IMG/VR virus record: IMGVR_UViG_3300021343_000001
Span: 1-57,543 of that record
From: a virus
DNA length: 57,543 bases
Reading direction: 5' to 3' (one strand)
Under the pieces are notes generated by a model, which searched no databases, was not told where the DNA came from, and saw only the letters and a program-made list of their open reading frames with translations. The position numbers and the translations under genes were made by a program. How positions within the stretch are numbered: the stretch's first letter is position 1; every line of letters starts with the position of its first letter. Of this stretch, positions 22,512 to 30,816 are shown piece after piece.

Positions 22512-23834
22512 ATGAATCGAGTTCATAGGTACGATCAAGGCACGCTGCGCAAGCCGCACCGCACCGAGGAGGGCTTCCTCTATTTCGAGTGCGTCGCGAC
22601 TCGTGCGGGTGTGTTCGAGTATCGCCGCGCCGATGGCTCCATACGGCGCGAGTGGCGACCACGGGAAGAGGTCGCGCGCGCTGATAGCCTCGCGACCCTC
22701 GGTCGTAAGCCTGTCACGCTCACGCACCCTGAAGAGGGCGGCGTGCCTGTCCTCGTGACGCCTGGCAACGCGAAGCAATTCGCAGCGGGCGCAGTTGGCG
22801 AAGAGGTCGAGGTGATCGACCGCGCCGACGACCTGACCGAAGAAGAGGGTCCATACGTCCGCGTGACTGGCAGCGTGTACCGCTCGGACGCCATCGACGC
22901 GATCGAGTCAGGTATGCGCGCTGTCTCGTGCGGATACGAATGCGACCTCGAAGAGAAGGCGGGCACCACGCCCACGGGCGAGCGATACGACTGCATCCAA
23001 CGCAACATCACATACAATCACCTCGCGATCGTCCCTCGTGGTCGAGCGGGAGATGTCGCCGTCCTTCGCGCTGACACAGATGATGCTGTGCAGTGGGGCG
23101 GAATCACACCACAGCACAGCCAAAAGGTGACGCATATGAAGCGCAAGAACCTTCGCGGGGACGAATACGAGATCCCCGCCGATCAGTCTGCCCTCGCTGA
23201 ACTCCTCCTCTCCGATGTCCGCACGCTTAAGGCGGATATGGAAGAGATGAAAGAGGACATCGACGGCATGGAAGAGGAACTGAAGAAAGAGGACGCCGAC
23301 CCTTACGCCGATCGCATCGACGCCATGCAAGAGAAGATGGACGCTCAGGGCGAGATGCTCGACAAGATCGTCAAGATGCTCGCATCCATGGGCGGCGAGG
23401 AACTCGAGGAAGCAGGCGAGATGGAGCGCGAGGACCGCGCCGACGCATTCAAGAATATGGATGACGGCGCGCTGAAAGCTCACCTCGAGAAGGTCCGCGC
23501 CGACGCCAAGGCTGAAGCGCTCGCGCGCCTCGAACTCGAAGGCAAGGCGACCGCGCTCAAGATCGACGGCATCGACAAGCTCGACGACCGCAAGTTGCTC
23601 GAGGCAGTCGCCGCGAAAGCGACCGGCACCGAGGTCCGCGCCGACGCTTCCGATGACTACCTGCGTGGCATGATCGCCAACGTGCGCATCGACGACGGCG
23701 CGAGTCAGGAAGGCGCGTCCTACCTTGGCACGGGCAACCGTCAGGTCAACACCGACGGCGCGCTCTCGGGCAAGGATCTCATGCTCGCCAACCTCGCGAA
23801 AGCGCGTCAGGCACGCCTCGACGCTCAACAGTGA
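22512..23834 (+). CDS. DUF2213 prohead protease with C-terminal scaffold
   Basis: 440 residues. Residues 1 to about 195 are the DUF2213 protease: GRKPVTLTHPEEGGVPV (candidate catalytic His), GMRAVSCGYECDLEEK (candidate Ser) and ITYNHLAIVPRGRAGDVAVL. From about residue 209 the protein is highly charged and helical, a scaffold-like coiled coil (RTLKADMEEMKEDIDGMEEE). An in-frame ATG at 23136, with an AAAGGTG site, starts exactly at the scaffold boundary, so a separate scaffold may be made as in lambda C/Nu3. ATG 22512 is chosen over the longer frame for its GAGGG site. Confidence 0.85.
   Translation: MNRVHRYDQGTLRKPHRTEEGFLYFECVATRAGVFEYRRADGSIRREWRPREEVARADSLATLGRKPVTLTHPEEGGVPVLVTPGNAKQFAAGAVGEEVEVIDRADDLTEEEGPYVRVTGSVYRSDAIDAIESGMRAVSCGYECDLEEKAGTTPTGERYDCIQRNITYNHLAIVPRGRAGDVAVLRADTDDAVQWGGITPQHSQKVTHMKRKNLRGDEYEIPADQSALAELLLSDVRTLKADMEEMKEDIDGMEEELKKEDADPYADRIDAMQEKMDAQGEMLDKIVKMLASMGGEELEEAGEMEREDRADAFKNMDDGALKAHLEKVRADAKAEALARLELEGKATALKIDGIDKLDDRKLLEAVAAKATGTEVRADASDDYLRGMIANVRIDDGASQEGASYLGTGNRQVNTDGALSGKDLMLANLAKARQARLDAQQ
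23136..23834 (+). CDS. Possible internal-start scaffolding protein
   Basis: Nested in the DUF2213 gene, same frame. It would be 232 residues, starting MKRKNLRGDEYEIPADQ, with coiled-coil helices and the C-terminal LANLAKARQARLDAQQ tail that in scaffolds often contacts the capsid protein. The ribosome site is weaker than most in this genome, so the ratio to the full-length product, if any, would be modest. Confidence 0.4.
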   Translation: MKRKNLRGDEYEIPADQSALAELLLSDVRTLKADMEEMKEDIDGMEEELKKEDADPYADRIDAMQEKMDAQGEMLDKIVKMLASMGGEELEEAGEMEREDRADAFKNMDDGALKAHLEKVRADAKAEALARLELEGKATALKIDGIDKLDDRKLLEAVAAKATGTEVRADASDDYLRGMIANVRIDDGASQEGASYLGTGNRQVNTDGALSGKDLMLANLAKARQARLDAQQ

Positions 23835-23870
23835 AATCACGCCGCAAGGCTTACCGCATAGGAGAACACC

Positions 23871-24965
23871 ATGCCTCAAGTGTCTGCACCTTACCCGTTG
23901 CCCGCTGGGCTCGACGGCGATTGGTACGATAGCAACTTCTTCAAGGACAGCATCACGCTCGTCAACGCCGACCCTCAAGCCGTGCAGATCAGCACGCTCA
24001 CGGTCAGCGCCGCGACGAACGACAAGACCTACACGGTCTACATTCAGAACATCCCGGTGTCCTTCACCGCCGATGGCAGCGCGACCACGGCTGAGATCGC
24101 CACGGGTCTCGGCGCTGCGATCGAGGCAGAGAGCGCGCTCGCGTTTATCGACGTGTCGGTCGCCTCGAACGTCGTAACCCTCACCGGTCGTCAAGAGGGG
24201 CTCGTCTTCACGCTCGTGGAGAACGACGCGCAACTTGCCTTCGCGACCTCGCAAAGCGCAGCGGATGCCGCTGTCGTGAACTTCGGTCGCTTCATCGTCC
24301 GCGCGGCTGACGCCTCGGACGGCACCAAGCAAGGTCGCCTGATCAACGGCACCGACCTCGACGGCGCGAGCGCGACGCTCTCCTTCACCGCCGATAACTC
24401 GCAGCCCTACTCGGGCACGATCACCATCGACGGCGTGGGTTACGACTTCACGTTCACCTCGGATGGCAGCGCGACCGCGAACGAGATCGCCACGGGCCTG
24501 AAGGCTGCGATCGATGCGCTCTCCCTCGACGTGACCACGGCGCTCGACACTGATGATCTCGTGATCACCGGCGACGAGGGCGTGAACTTCGTCCTCTCGA
24601 ACCTCGCCGCTGGTGGCGCTGGCGCGATCTCGCTCGACGCCTACAGCGCAGCCTCGACGCTCTCCGAGTGTCTGGTTGCTGTCCGCAGCGACGCGCGCAC
24701 GCAAACCTCGAGCGGCATCGTCAACGGCTACGCGCCAAACAGCAACATGGCAGCCGGTCGCAAGGGGCGCGTTCGCGTGCCCACCGAGGCGCTCGTGAGC
24801 GCAGGAGATCCTGTCTACGTGCGCTACGCCGCTGATGGCTCGCTCGATCAACTCGGCGTCTTCAGCAACGCCGCAGGCACCGGGCTCGTGCGCATCGACA
24901 ACCTTTTCAACGTCAGTTGGTACGAGGGGTCTTCGCAGCAACAGGGCGTCCTTCAACTTGGCTGA
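23871..24965 (+). CDS. Head decoration / structural cement protein with two inserted repeat modules
   Basis: 364 residues just upstream of the capsid gene behind AGGAG. N-terminal LPAGLDGDWYDSNFFKDSI and C-terminal part (GRKGRVRVPTEALVSAGDPV, YVRYAADGSLDQLGVF) match the DUF2190/gp24-like cement protein layout. Between them are two copies of an 80-residue module, around 43-120 and 166-250, each with a strand pair then SFTADGSATTAEIATGL- or TFTSDGSATANEIATGL-type helices. One copy of the same module is inserted in the tail sheath. The modules are probably surface-exposed. Confidence 0.8.
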   Translation: MPQVSAPYPLPAGLDGDWYDSNFFKDSITLVNADPQAVQISTLTVSAATNDKTYTVYIQNIPVSFTADGSATTAEIATGLGAAIEAESALAFIDVSVASNVVTLTGRQEGLVFTLVENDAQLAFATSQSAADAAVVNFGRFIVRAADASDGTKQGRLINGTDLDGASATLSFTADNSQPYSGTITIDGVGYDFTFTSDGSATANEIATGLKAAIDALSLDVTTALDTDDLVITGDEGVNFVLSNLAAGGAGAISLDAYSAASTLSECLVAVRSDARTQTSSGIVNGYAPNSNMAAGRKGRVRVPTEALVSAGDPVYVRYAADGSLDQLGVFSNAAGTGLVRIDNLFNVSWYEGSSQQQGVLQLG

Positions 24966-24975
24966 AACCAACATC

Positions 24976-24993
24976 GCCGCCGTTGATGGCGGC
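24976..24993 (+). other. Short intergenic hairpin before the capsid gene
   Basis: GCCGCC (24976-24981) and GGCGGC (24988-24993) form a 6-bp stem with loop GTTGAT in the 50-base gap between decoration and capsid genes. No U run follows, so an mRNA processing or stability element is more likely than a terminator. Confidence 0.4.
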
Positions 24994-25015
24994 TTGAAAG
25001 CATAGGAGCATTCAC

Positions 25016-25927
25016 ATGCCGACCACGCAAATCAACGGCCTCTCCGCCTTTACCGGAGAACAGCTCATCTCGCACGCGAACCGCGTGTATGAGGAGGTCT
25101 TGCCTCCGCTCAACAGCGACAAGGTGATGACCCCCACCGGGTCCGAGCACAAGTTCATGGCGCAGATCGAGAAGCTCGTCTCGCAGCACGTCGGGCAGGC
25201 TGATTGGGTCAGTGACGACGGGCGCGACATTCCTCGCGCCAACAGCGTCACGATCCGCGACCTCTACAACAACGCGCTCTTCGGTTGCTCCTACGGGTTC
25301 AACTACAGCGAGCAAGGCGCAGCGCAGAAGGTCGGGCTCGGTCTCCTCGATCGCCGCGCTCGCGCATGTCGCCGCGCGATGGAGTCGTTTCGCAATGAGG
25401 TCTTCTTCGTCGGCTCGACCGCGAAGCAGATCTACGGCGTGAGCAACAACCCGTATGTCCCTCGCATCACCATCGACGCGACGGACTTCCAGGCAGGCGC
25501 AGATCCAGACAACACGCTCGCCGCGTTGCATGGGATGGAGAACCAGGTTGACGAGCAGAGCAACCAGGCGTTCCAGCCTGACGTGCTCGCGATGCCGCAG
25601 ACCTACTACAACTTCATCGCGACGGCGCGCGCGTCGACGCTCAACAGCGAGACGATCCTCACGGTCTTCCTGCGCAACGCGCAGTGGATCAAGTCGGTCA
25701 TCTCGATCCGCGAGTTCAACACCGCTGGTCCTGCCGGGCTGCCAATCATGGTCGCGCTCTCGACGCAATCGCCCGACTTCATCGAGAACATCGTGCCCGA
25801 GGAACTCGAGATCCTCGCGCCGCTGCGCACCTCTCCGCTCGAGACTACCGTCTCGATGGTCGGTGAGACTGCAGGCATGATCACCGAATACCCGATCGGG
25901 CACCTGATCGGCGAGTTCGACGAGTGA
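25016..25927 (+). CDS. Major capsid protein (DUF2184-like)
   Basis: 303 residues behind AGGAG. The order DUF2213 - cement - capsid and motifs such as TEQLISHANRVYEEV at the N-terminus, SVTIRDLYNNALFGCSYGFN, ARACRRAMESFRNEVFFVG and the closing MITEYPIGHLIGEF point to the DUF2184/encapsulin-like HK97-fold capsid family. It forms the icosahedral shell. A perfect 10-bp hairpin follows the stop and may set its expression apart from the neck genes. Confidence 0.88.
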   Translation: MPTTQINGLSAFTGEQLISHANRVYEEVLPPLNSDKVMTPTGSEHKFMAQIEKLVSQHVGQADWVSDDGRDIPRANSVTIRDLYNNALFGCSYGFNYSEQGAAQKVGLGLLDRRARACRRAMESFRNEVFFVGSTAKQIYGVSNNPYVPRITIDATDFQAGADPDNTLAALHGMENQVDEQSNQAFQPDVLAMPQTYYNFIATARASTLNSETILTVFLRNAQWIKSVISIREFNTAGPAGLPIMVALSTQSPDFIENIVPEELEILAPLRTSPLETTVSMVGETAGMITEYPIGHLIGEFDE

Positions 25928-25934
25928 TGACCAC

Positions 25935-25964
25935 GCGGGCGCTGGCAATCCGGTCAGCGCCCGC
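25935..25964 (+). other. Strong 10-bp hairpin after the capsid gene
   Basis: GCGGGCGCTG (25935-25944) pairs perfectly with CAGCGCCCGC (25955-25964) around a 10-base loop. No U run follows, so it is more likely a 3'-end stabiliser or a leaky attenuator than a full terminator. A comparable hairpin follows the tail tube gene. Confidence 0.6.
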
Positions 25965-25996
25965 ACGCACCTTCCATACGAGATAGGAGAGAAGAG

Positions 25997-26512
25997 ATGA
26001 CGAACCGACGAGGAAAGAGCAAGGGTGAAACGCAGGTCGAGCTGGCAGACGGGAGCCCGCAGAGCAACGATGATGTGCTCGTGTGGTCGAGCCTGTCTTA
26101 CCCCTACACCTTGCGTGTGATCACCTCGCGTTACAACCCGAAGAAGATCGGGGAGTACGCAGACGGCAACTGGGACAAGGCAGACGCCGTGCTCAAGCCC
26201 GGCCCAAACCGCGTACCCAAAGAGATCTGGGATGCGCACAAGGACAACCCCAACGTGGTCAAGCGCCTCGATCTGAACGTGCTCAGTGTCGGCAAGGAAC
26301 CAAAGCGAGAGATCTCACGTCAGCTCGCAGCGTACCAGGCGGGCAACGCCATGAGCGCCGTCGAGGTGATCGACATCCACAGCGAAGTGACGCACGCACC
26401 GGAGACACGCTTCGAGCAACAGGTGCGTCAGCAGGGCAACATCCCGATCGTCGGCAAGGCGTCCAACGCGGCAACCGCTGCGCTCGGCGCTCCCATCGTC
26501 GCAGGAGGCTGA
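25997..26512 (+). CDS. Hypothetical head/neck region protein (171 aa)
   Basis: Behind AGGAGAGAAGAG. Starts NRRGKSKGETQVEL and has WKLPYTL-type strands (SSLSYPYTLRVITSRYNPKK), then a low-complexity Ala/Pro C-terminus. Its position between capsid and the DUF4054 connector suggests a head accessory protein. No family recognised. Confidence 0.75.
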   Translation: MTNRRGKSKGETQVELADGSPQSNDDVLVWSSLSYPYTLRVITSRYNPKKIGEYADGNWDKADAVLKPGPNRVPKEIWDAHKDNPNVVKRLDLNVLSVGKEPKREISRQLAAYQAGNAMSAVEVIDIHSEVTHAPETRFEQQVRQQGNIPIVGKASNAATAALGAPIVAGG

Positions 26513-26515
26513 CCC

Positions 26516-26929
26516 ATGGCGACGACGCTCGAACTCGTGCGCGTCTACTATCCCGCCTATGACGCGGTGGCAGACGCGACGGTCAACATCCTGATCGAGC
26601 AAGCAGCGCTCGAGATCGGTTCGGCGTCGTCGACGTGGGGCATCTTCTACCAACGCGCCGTGGTCGCGCTCACCGCGCACGCGCTCGAACTGAGAGCGCG
26701 TAGCGCGTCGAGCGGGGCAGGCGGGACGGCATCGGGGATGACCGCCATGGGCACGGCGACCTCGATCAAGACTGGCGACCTGAGCCTGTCAGTGTCGGAC
26801 AACACCGGCACGATCGCCGGGGGCTTTGTCGCAGGATCGGACAAGATCTATGCCCAGACCCAGGGCGGTCAAGATTATCTGCGCCTTCGAGAGAGGGTGC
26901 CTGAATTTGGAATCGCGGTGACGCAATGA
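26516..26929 (+). CDS. Head-tail adaptor (DUF4054-like)
   Basis: 137 residues. The N-terminal helices (LVRVYYPAYDAVADATVNIL, then QAALEIGSASSTWG, then YQRAVVALTAHALELRA) and the Gly/Thr-rich loop followed by YLRLRERVPEFGIAV match the DUF4054 connector family that joins the portal to the neck. Confidence 0.8.
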   Translation: MATTLELVRVYYPAYDAVADATVNILIEQAALEIGSASSTWGIFYQRAVVALTAHALELRARSASSGAGGTASGMTAMGTATSIKTGDLSLSVSDNTGTIAGGFVAGSDKIYAQTQGGQDYLRLRERVPEFGIAVTQ

Positions 26930-27390
26930 GCGCCAAGATCATCAAAAACCTGAGCAACTTCAACCGCGTCATCGGGCAAATGCAAGATGCAGGTCGGTTG
27001 CGCGTGGTGGTCGGCGCTCCTGGCACGCCGCACGGTGACGGGCTCACCGACGGTCAACTGCTCGCGATCCACGAGTACGGGAACCAGTGGACGCCCGAGC
27101 GCTCGGTGCTCCGCTCGACGCTTCGAGAGGAGCGCAAGGCTGTCCTGAAGCAGCTCGCGAAGGACAACCGAAAGGTCGCGCGAGGCTCGATGACGGTGCG
27201 CCAGTCCCTCGGGCGCGCGGGGCTCTACCTCGAAGGGCAAGTCAAGCGCAAGTTTGGCAGCAGCGAACTCGCGCCGCTCGCGCCCTCGACGATCGAGGCG
27301 AAGGGCTCGAGCGCGCCGCTGATCGACACAGGGCGCTTGCGCGCATCCATCACGAGCAAGATCGTGGACAAGAGGGAGGTGGACGAATGA
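26926..27390 (+). CDS. Neck / tail-completion protein (HK97 gp10-like)
   Basis: 154 residues. The pattern LLAIHEYGNQWTPERSVLRS, then a long basic helix, then APLAPSTIEAKGSSAPLIDTGRLRASI is that of HK97 gp10-like and Mu G-like virion morphogenesis proteins. Overlaps the genes on both sides (ATGA). Confidence 0.8.
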   Translation: MSAKIIKNLSNFNRVIGQMQDAGRLRVVVGAPGTPHGDGLTDGQLLAIHEYGNQWTPERSVLRSTLREERKAVLKQLAKDNRKVARGSMTVRQSLGRAGLYLEGQVKRKFGSSELAPLAPSTIEAKGSSAPLIDTGRLRASITSKIVDKREVDE

Positions 27391-27782
27391 TCGCACTCGC
27401 ACCCCTCCTCGGGGCAGACACATACACGGTGACGCGGCGCGAGAAGTCGACGCGCGTCAAGATGGATGTCACGCGCGGTGCGGAGTCCACCTTCGAGATC
27501 TACGCGAGCGTGCAGCCGATGTCTGGCGATGAACTCCAGCGCGAGGCACAAGGCTTGCGCGCGACGCACGGCATCAAGATTTACGCGCGCCTCGATACGA
27601 TCCTGCGCACGGTCGAGGAACCAGGCGCAGGGGCGGACGCAGGCTTGCCCGCTGACATCCTGACGTGGGAGGGGCGCGACTACCAGATCCAGCGCATCTC
27701 GCCATGGACGAACGTCGCTCTCTTGCCGCACCGCAAATACATCGCGTTCGCGCCCTCGACGGGCAGGGAGGTCGCGCCATGA
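27387..27782 (+). CDS. Head closure / stopper-like protein (131 aa)
   Basis: Starts in the overlap with the previous gene. Strand-rich with EIYASVQPMSGDELQREAQG and LTWEGRDYQIQRISPWT, like small neck proteins with a beta-barrel core that sit between adaptor and tail terminator. Assigned by position and general pattern. Confidence 0.65.
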   Translation: MIALAPLLGADTYTVTRREKSTRVKMDVTRGAESTFEIYASVQPMSGDELQREAQGLRATHGIKIYARLDTILRTVEEPGAGADAGLPADILTWEGRDYQIQRISPWTNVALLPHRKYIAFAPSTGREVAP

Positions 27783-28324
27783 GCTACAACGCGACTGCCA
27801 TCGAGAACACGATCTTTGACGCGGTGACGTTGCTCCTGCCAGGGGTGATCATCATCCCCGCAGATCAGGACATCGCGCGACCGACGAGCGACACATACGT
27901 CACGCTCAAGTGCACGAGCGACACCGGACAGGGCTTGCGCGAGTACAACCTGACGGACACCGCAGGCGCGAGCGCGGGCGAGTACGTGATGGAGGTCCAG
28001 CGCTTCCGCGAGATCGTGCTCAGTGTGCAGGCATTTGGGCCTGACGCTTACGGCACCCTGCGCGACATGGAGGCAAGGCTCGACGAGCCAGAACTCAACG
28101 CCTCCATCGATGCGCTCGGCGTGGTGCTCGCGGACTCCTCGGGCGTCTCTCGCCTGCCCGCGTACCTGAACACCGAGACCGAGGACCGCGCGGTCGTGAC
28201 ATACAACGTGCGCTATGTGCGCACCACCACACCGGAGGTCAAGGCGCTCGACAAGATCGTCGCGACGCCGGTCATCGACGACGTACCACAACCGCCCATC
28301 ACGATTGACGGGCTTGACGCATAA
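27779..28324 (+). CDS. Neck/tail terminator-like protein (181 aa)
   Basis: Contains TAIENTIFDAVTLLLPGVII, YVTLKCTSDTGQGL and RFREIVLSVQAFGPDAYGTL, typical of phage neck terminator (LIC12616/gp12-like) proteins placed directly before DUF3383 tail sheaths. It probably caps the tail tube and docks it to the head. Confidence 0.75.
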   Translation: MSYNATAIENTIFDAVTLLLPGVIIIPADQDIARPTSDTYVTLKCTSDTGQGLREYNLTDTAGASAGEYVMEVQRFREIVLSVQAFGPDAYGTLRDMEARLDEPELNASIDALGVVLADSSGVSRLPAYLNTETEDRAVVTYNVRYVRTTTPEVKALDKIVATPVIDDVPQPPITIDGLDA

Positions 28325-28339
28325 AGGAGGCAGCAGACG

Positions 28340-29743
28340 ATGCCAGCAAACTTCAACGAAAACGTGCAGATCACGGTGACGGCTGACGCCGCGCCGGTCG
28401 GTCGCGCAGGCTTTGGCGTGCCCATCGTGGGCGACGCGGCGGGCATGTCCGAGCGCGTGCAGTATTTCACGGGCGTCTCGGGCGCATCGGCTGCGCAAAC
28501 CGCAGGCGACATCACCAGCGCGCAGCTCGCCGCGATCACCGCAGCGTTCGCGCAGAACCCTCGCCCGGCTCGCGTCGGCGCAGCGCGCACCTCCTTTACT
28601 GACGTGGCGCAAGTCGACACCGTGACCGTGGGCGGCACGCTCGCAGGCGGTGGCGGCGAGGACTTCACCGTCACCATCAACGGCACGGACTTCACGTACA
28701 CGACCGCTCCATCCGATGCGATCTCGGACGTGATCGCCGGGCTCGAGTCACTCATCAACGCAGGCAGCGAGCCTGTCACCGCTGCCGACGCATCACCCAA
28801 CCTCACGCTGACCGCTGACGTGGCGGGCGATGCCTTCACGACCGCTGTCTCGACGGACGCGGCGAGCGGCACGATCGTCTTCGTGAACACGACCGCGAAC
28901 CAATCCGTCGCGACCGAGTTGCAAGCCGTGCTCGACGAGAACAGTGATTGGTACGGCTTCACGCTCGTCTCTCGCGCTGACAAGGACGTGCGACGCGCTG
29001 CGGAGTGGGTCGAGTCGGCAAACCGCATCTACGTCGCACAGTCGAGCACGGCGGGCGTCCTGACGACCTCGACGAGTGACATCATGAGCGAGTTGCAGGA
29101 TGCGTCCTACAACCGAACGGCGTTGCTCTACTACAGCGACGACAGCGAATACGCTGACCTCGCGTGGCTCGCCACGAAGTTGGCTTGCGACCTCGATGTG
29201 AAAACGACCGTTTGGTACAACAAGACCCTTCAAGGGATTCCGGTCGATGACGCCAACGTTACGACGACGCAAAAGAACAACGCGGAAGGGAAGAACGCGA
29301 ACCTCTACCTCACGCTCGGGTCGCAAGGTTCGACAGGGCAAGGCAAGATGGCGAGCGGTCGCTTTATCGACGTGACCACCACGGTCGATTGGTACGCTGC
29401 GCGAGTGCGAGAGGAGATCCAGCAACTCTTCCTCAACGCGTCGAACCGCAACAGCAAGATCCCGTTCACCGATGACGGCTTTACTCAGGTCGAGAGCAAG
29501 GTGCGCAAGGTCTCGAATGCGGGCGTACTCGCCGGTCACTTCGAGACGACGAGCGATGGGTCGAGCCCGTTCTGTAACATGCCGCTTCGCTCCGAGGTGC
29601 TCTCGGCTGATGTGAGCGCGAGGCGTCTTCGCTTCGACTTTGGCGCGTTGCTCTCGGGCGGCATTCTCCTCGCAGTCGGTTCCGGCTACGTTTCTGACGA
29701 CACTGACACGATCACGCTGCTTGCTGGCGTGGTGGAGGCTTGA
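28340..29743 (+). CDS. Contractile tail sheath protein (DUF3383-like)
   Basis: 467 residues behind AAGGAGG. N-terminal VPIVGDAAGMSERVQYFTGV, central DWYGFTLVSRADKDVRRAAEW, then RTALLYYSDDSEYADLAWLA, and C-terminal TKVRKVSNAG-type strand are sheath features in the DUF3383 group. An 80-residue module (about 93-190, TVGGTLAGGGGEDFTVTING ...) is inserted near the N-terminus and resembles the two copies in the head decoration protein. The presence of a sheath makes this a myovirus. Confidence 0.88.
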   Translation: MPANFNENVQITVTADAAPVGRAGFGVPIVGDAAGMSERVQYFTGVSGASAAQTAGDITSAQLAAITAAFAQNPRPARVGAARTSFTDVAQVDTVTVGGTLAGGGGEDFTVTINGTDFTYTTAPSDAISDVIAGLESLINAGSEPVTAADASPNLTLTADVAGDAFTTAVSTDAASGTIVFVNTTANQSVATELQAVLDENSDWYGFTLVSRADKDVRRAAEWVESANRIYVAQSSTAGVLTTSTSDIMSELQDASYNRTALLYYSDDSEYADLAWLATKLACDLDVKTTVWYNKTLQGIPVDDANVTTTQKNNAEGKNANLYLTLGSQGSTGQGKMASGRFIDVTTTVDWYAARVREEIQQLFLNASNRNSKIPFTDDGFTQVESKVRKVSNAGVLAGHFETTSDGSSPFCNMPLRSEVLSADVSARRLRFDFGALLSGGILLAVGSGYVSDDTDTITLLAGVVEA

Positions 29744-29745
29744 AC

Positions 29746-30177
29746 ATGAGTTTTCCTTACGACTTGAAGCGCGTCGCGGTCATCGTCAACGGCGTACCCC
29801 TCACGGGCGCAGCCGACGGAGACTTCGTGACGTGGACGCCAAACGGCAACGTGCACGAGAAGACGCCAGGTGCGCGCGGCGAATACGCGGTCTCTCGCAC
29901 AAACGACGAGGGCGGCACGATCGCCTTCAGCGTGTGGCAAGGCGCGCGAGGTCCAGCGGTCACGCTCGATGCGATCGTCGAGTTGCAGAAGAGCGCGGGG
30001 CTCTCGGCGGCGACGTTCGTCGAGATCCAGATCAAGGACTTGCAGACCGGCGAGCATCTCGTGTTCCCGCAGTGCTGGATCGAGACCGAGCCGACGCGCG
30101 CATTCGGTGCGACGCAGCAGGCTCGCGAGTACGTGTTCGCGTGCGATACGCATGTGGTCGTGCCTCGCACGCCATGA
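29746..30177 (+). CDS. Tail tube protein (DUF3277-like)
   Basis: 143 residues; ATG 29746 after GGTGGAGG (the TTG at 29740 lies inside the ribosome site). Motifs YDLKRVAVIVNGVPLTGAAD, then GARGEYAVSRTNDEGGTIAF and FPQCWIETEPTRAFGATQQ are those of DUF3277 tube proteins that follow DUF3383 sheaths. It stacks as rings inside the sheath. Confidence 0.88.
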   Translation: MSFPYDLKRVAVIVNGVPLTGAADGDFVTWTPNGNVHEKTPGARGEYAVSRTNDEGGTIAFSVWQGARGPAVTLDAIVELQKSAGLSAATFVEIQIKDLQTGEHLVFPQCWIETEPTRAFGATQQAREYVFACDTHVVVPRTP

Positions 30178-30182
30178 TCAAC

Positions 30183-30212
30183 GGCGCAGGTGGCACACTC
30201 GCCGCCTGCGCC
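30183..30212 (+). other. Strong hairpin after the tail tube gene
   Basis: GGCGCAGG (30183-30190) pairs with CCTGCGCC (30205-30212), extended inside by GGC/GCC, in the 60-base gap after the tube gene. Only TTCT follows, so termination would be partial at best. Like the capsid hairpin, it follows a gene needed in hundreds of copies. Confidence 0.55.
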
Positions 30213-30237
30213 TTCTACACATCGAAGAGGAGAGAAG

Positions 30238-30816
30238 ATGGAGCAAGCACCAGATCAGAACAAGTACGGCGTCAAGACCGTACACAGGCGCACGATCGAC
30301 GGACACGAGTACACGACAACGCTTTACCCTGCGGGGTTTGGATTCGATCAGTTGCCGATGATCCTCGACCTCGCAGGCGGACCGGCAGCGCTCGCGCTCG
30401 AGTCTATGCAAGCACTTATGGGCTTGCAGTCAGGCGAGCATGTCAGCGGCACCGTGCTCAAGGAAGCAATGCGCGACCTCGCGACCGCGCTCGTCAAGCA
30501 TGGCGGCTCGAGCAAGGCTCGCGAGCTTCTCGAGCACACCGAGATTCGAGGACCGCACGGCGTGCAGCGCGTGAGTGATGCGTTCGACGCTTGCTTTCAG
30601 GGGAGATACGACACGCTGTTCAAGGTGCTAGGGTTCGTCCTGGAGGTGAACTTCGTCCCTTTTTGGCGAGACGCCCTCTCGGGCGTCTCCTCCCGATGGA
30701 CCGAGATCATGCAAGGCTATCTGCGAGGCTCGAACCCATCATCGCCCGAAGCAACGTCGGCGGATGGGATTCGAGCCTCCTCAGAATCTCCAAGAAATTC
30801 GGCACCGACCCCGTAA
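30238..30816 (+). CDS. Tail assembly chaperone, short product
   Basis: 192 residues behind GAGGAGAGAAG. The position between tube and tape measure, a GFDQLPMILDLAGGPAALAL helical core, and the overlapping alternative frame identify it as the lambda gpG-type chaperone. It coats the tape measure during tail assembly. The frame after the slip site continues 50 residues with no obvious fold before its stop at 30816. Confidence 0.8.
   Translation: MEQAPDQNKYGVKTVHRRTIDGHEYTTTLYPAGFGFDQLPMILDLAGGPAALALESMQALMGLQSGEHVSGTVLKEAMRDLATALVKHGGSSKARELLEHTEIRGPHGVQRVSDAFDACFQGRYDTLFKVLGFVLEVNFVPFWRDALSGVSSRWTEIMQGYLRGSNPSSPEATSADGIRASSESPRNSAPTP

Noticed and set aside
22908-24974. 688-residue open frame on the minus strand across protease, scaffold and decoration genes
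   Set aside because: It is the complement of two well-supported genes, has no ribosome site and has Arg/Val/His-rich composition typical of antisense frames in GC-rich DNA. Long antisense frames at 16150-17604, 24953-26239 and 43931-45754 are dismissed for the same reason.
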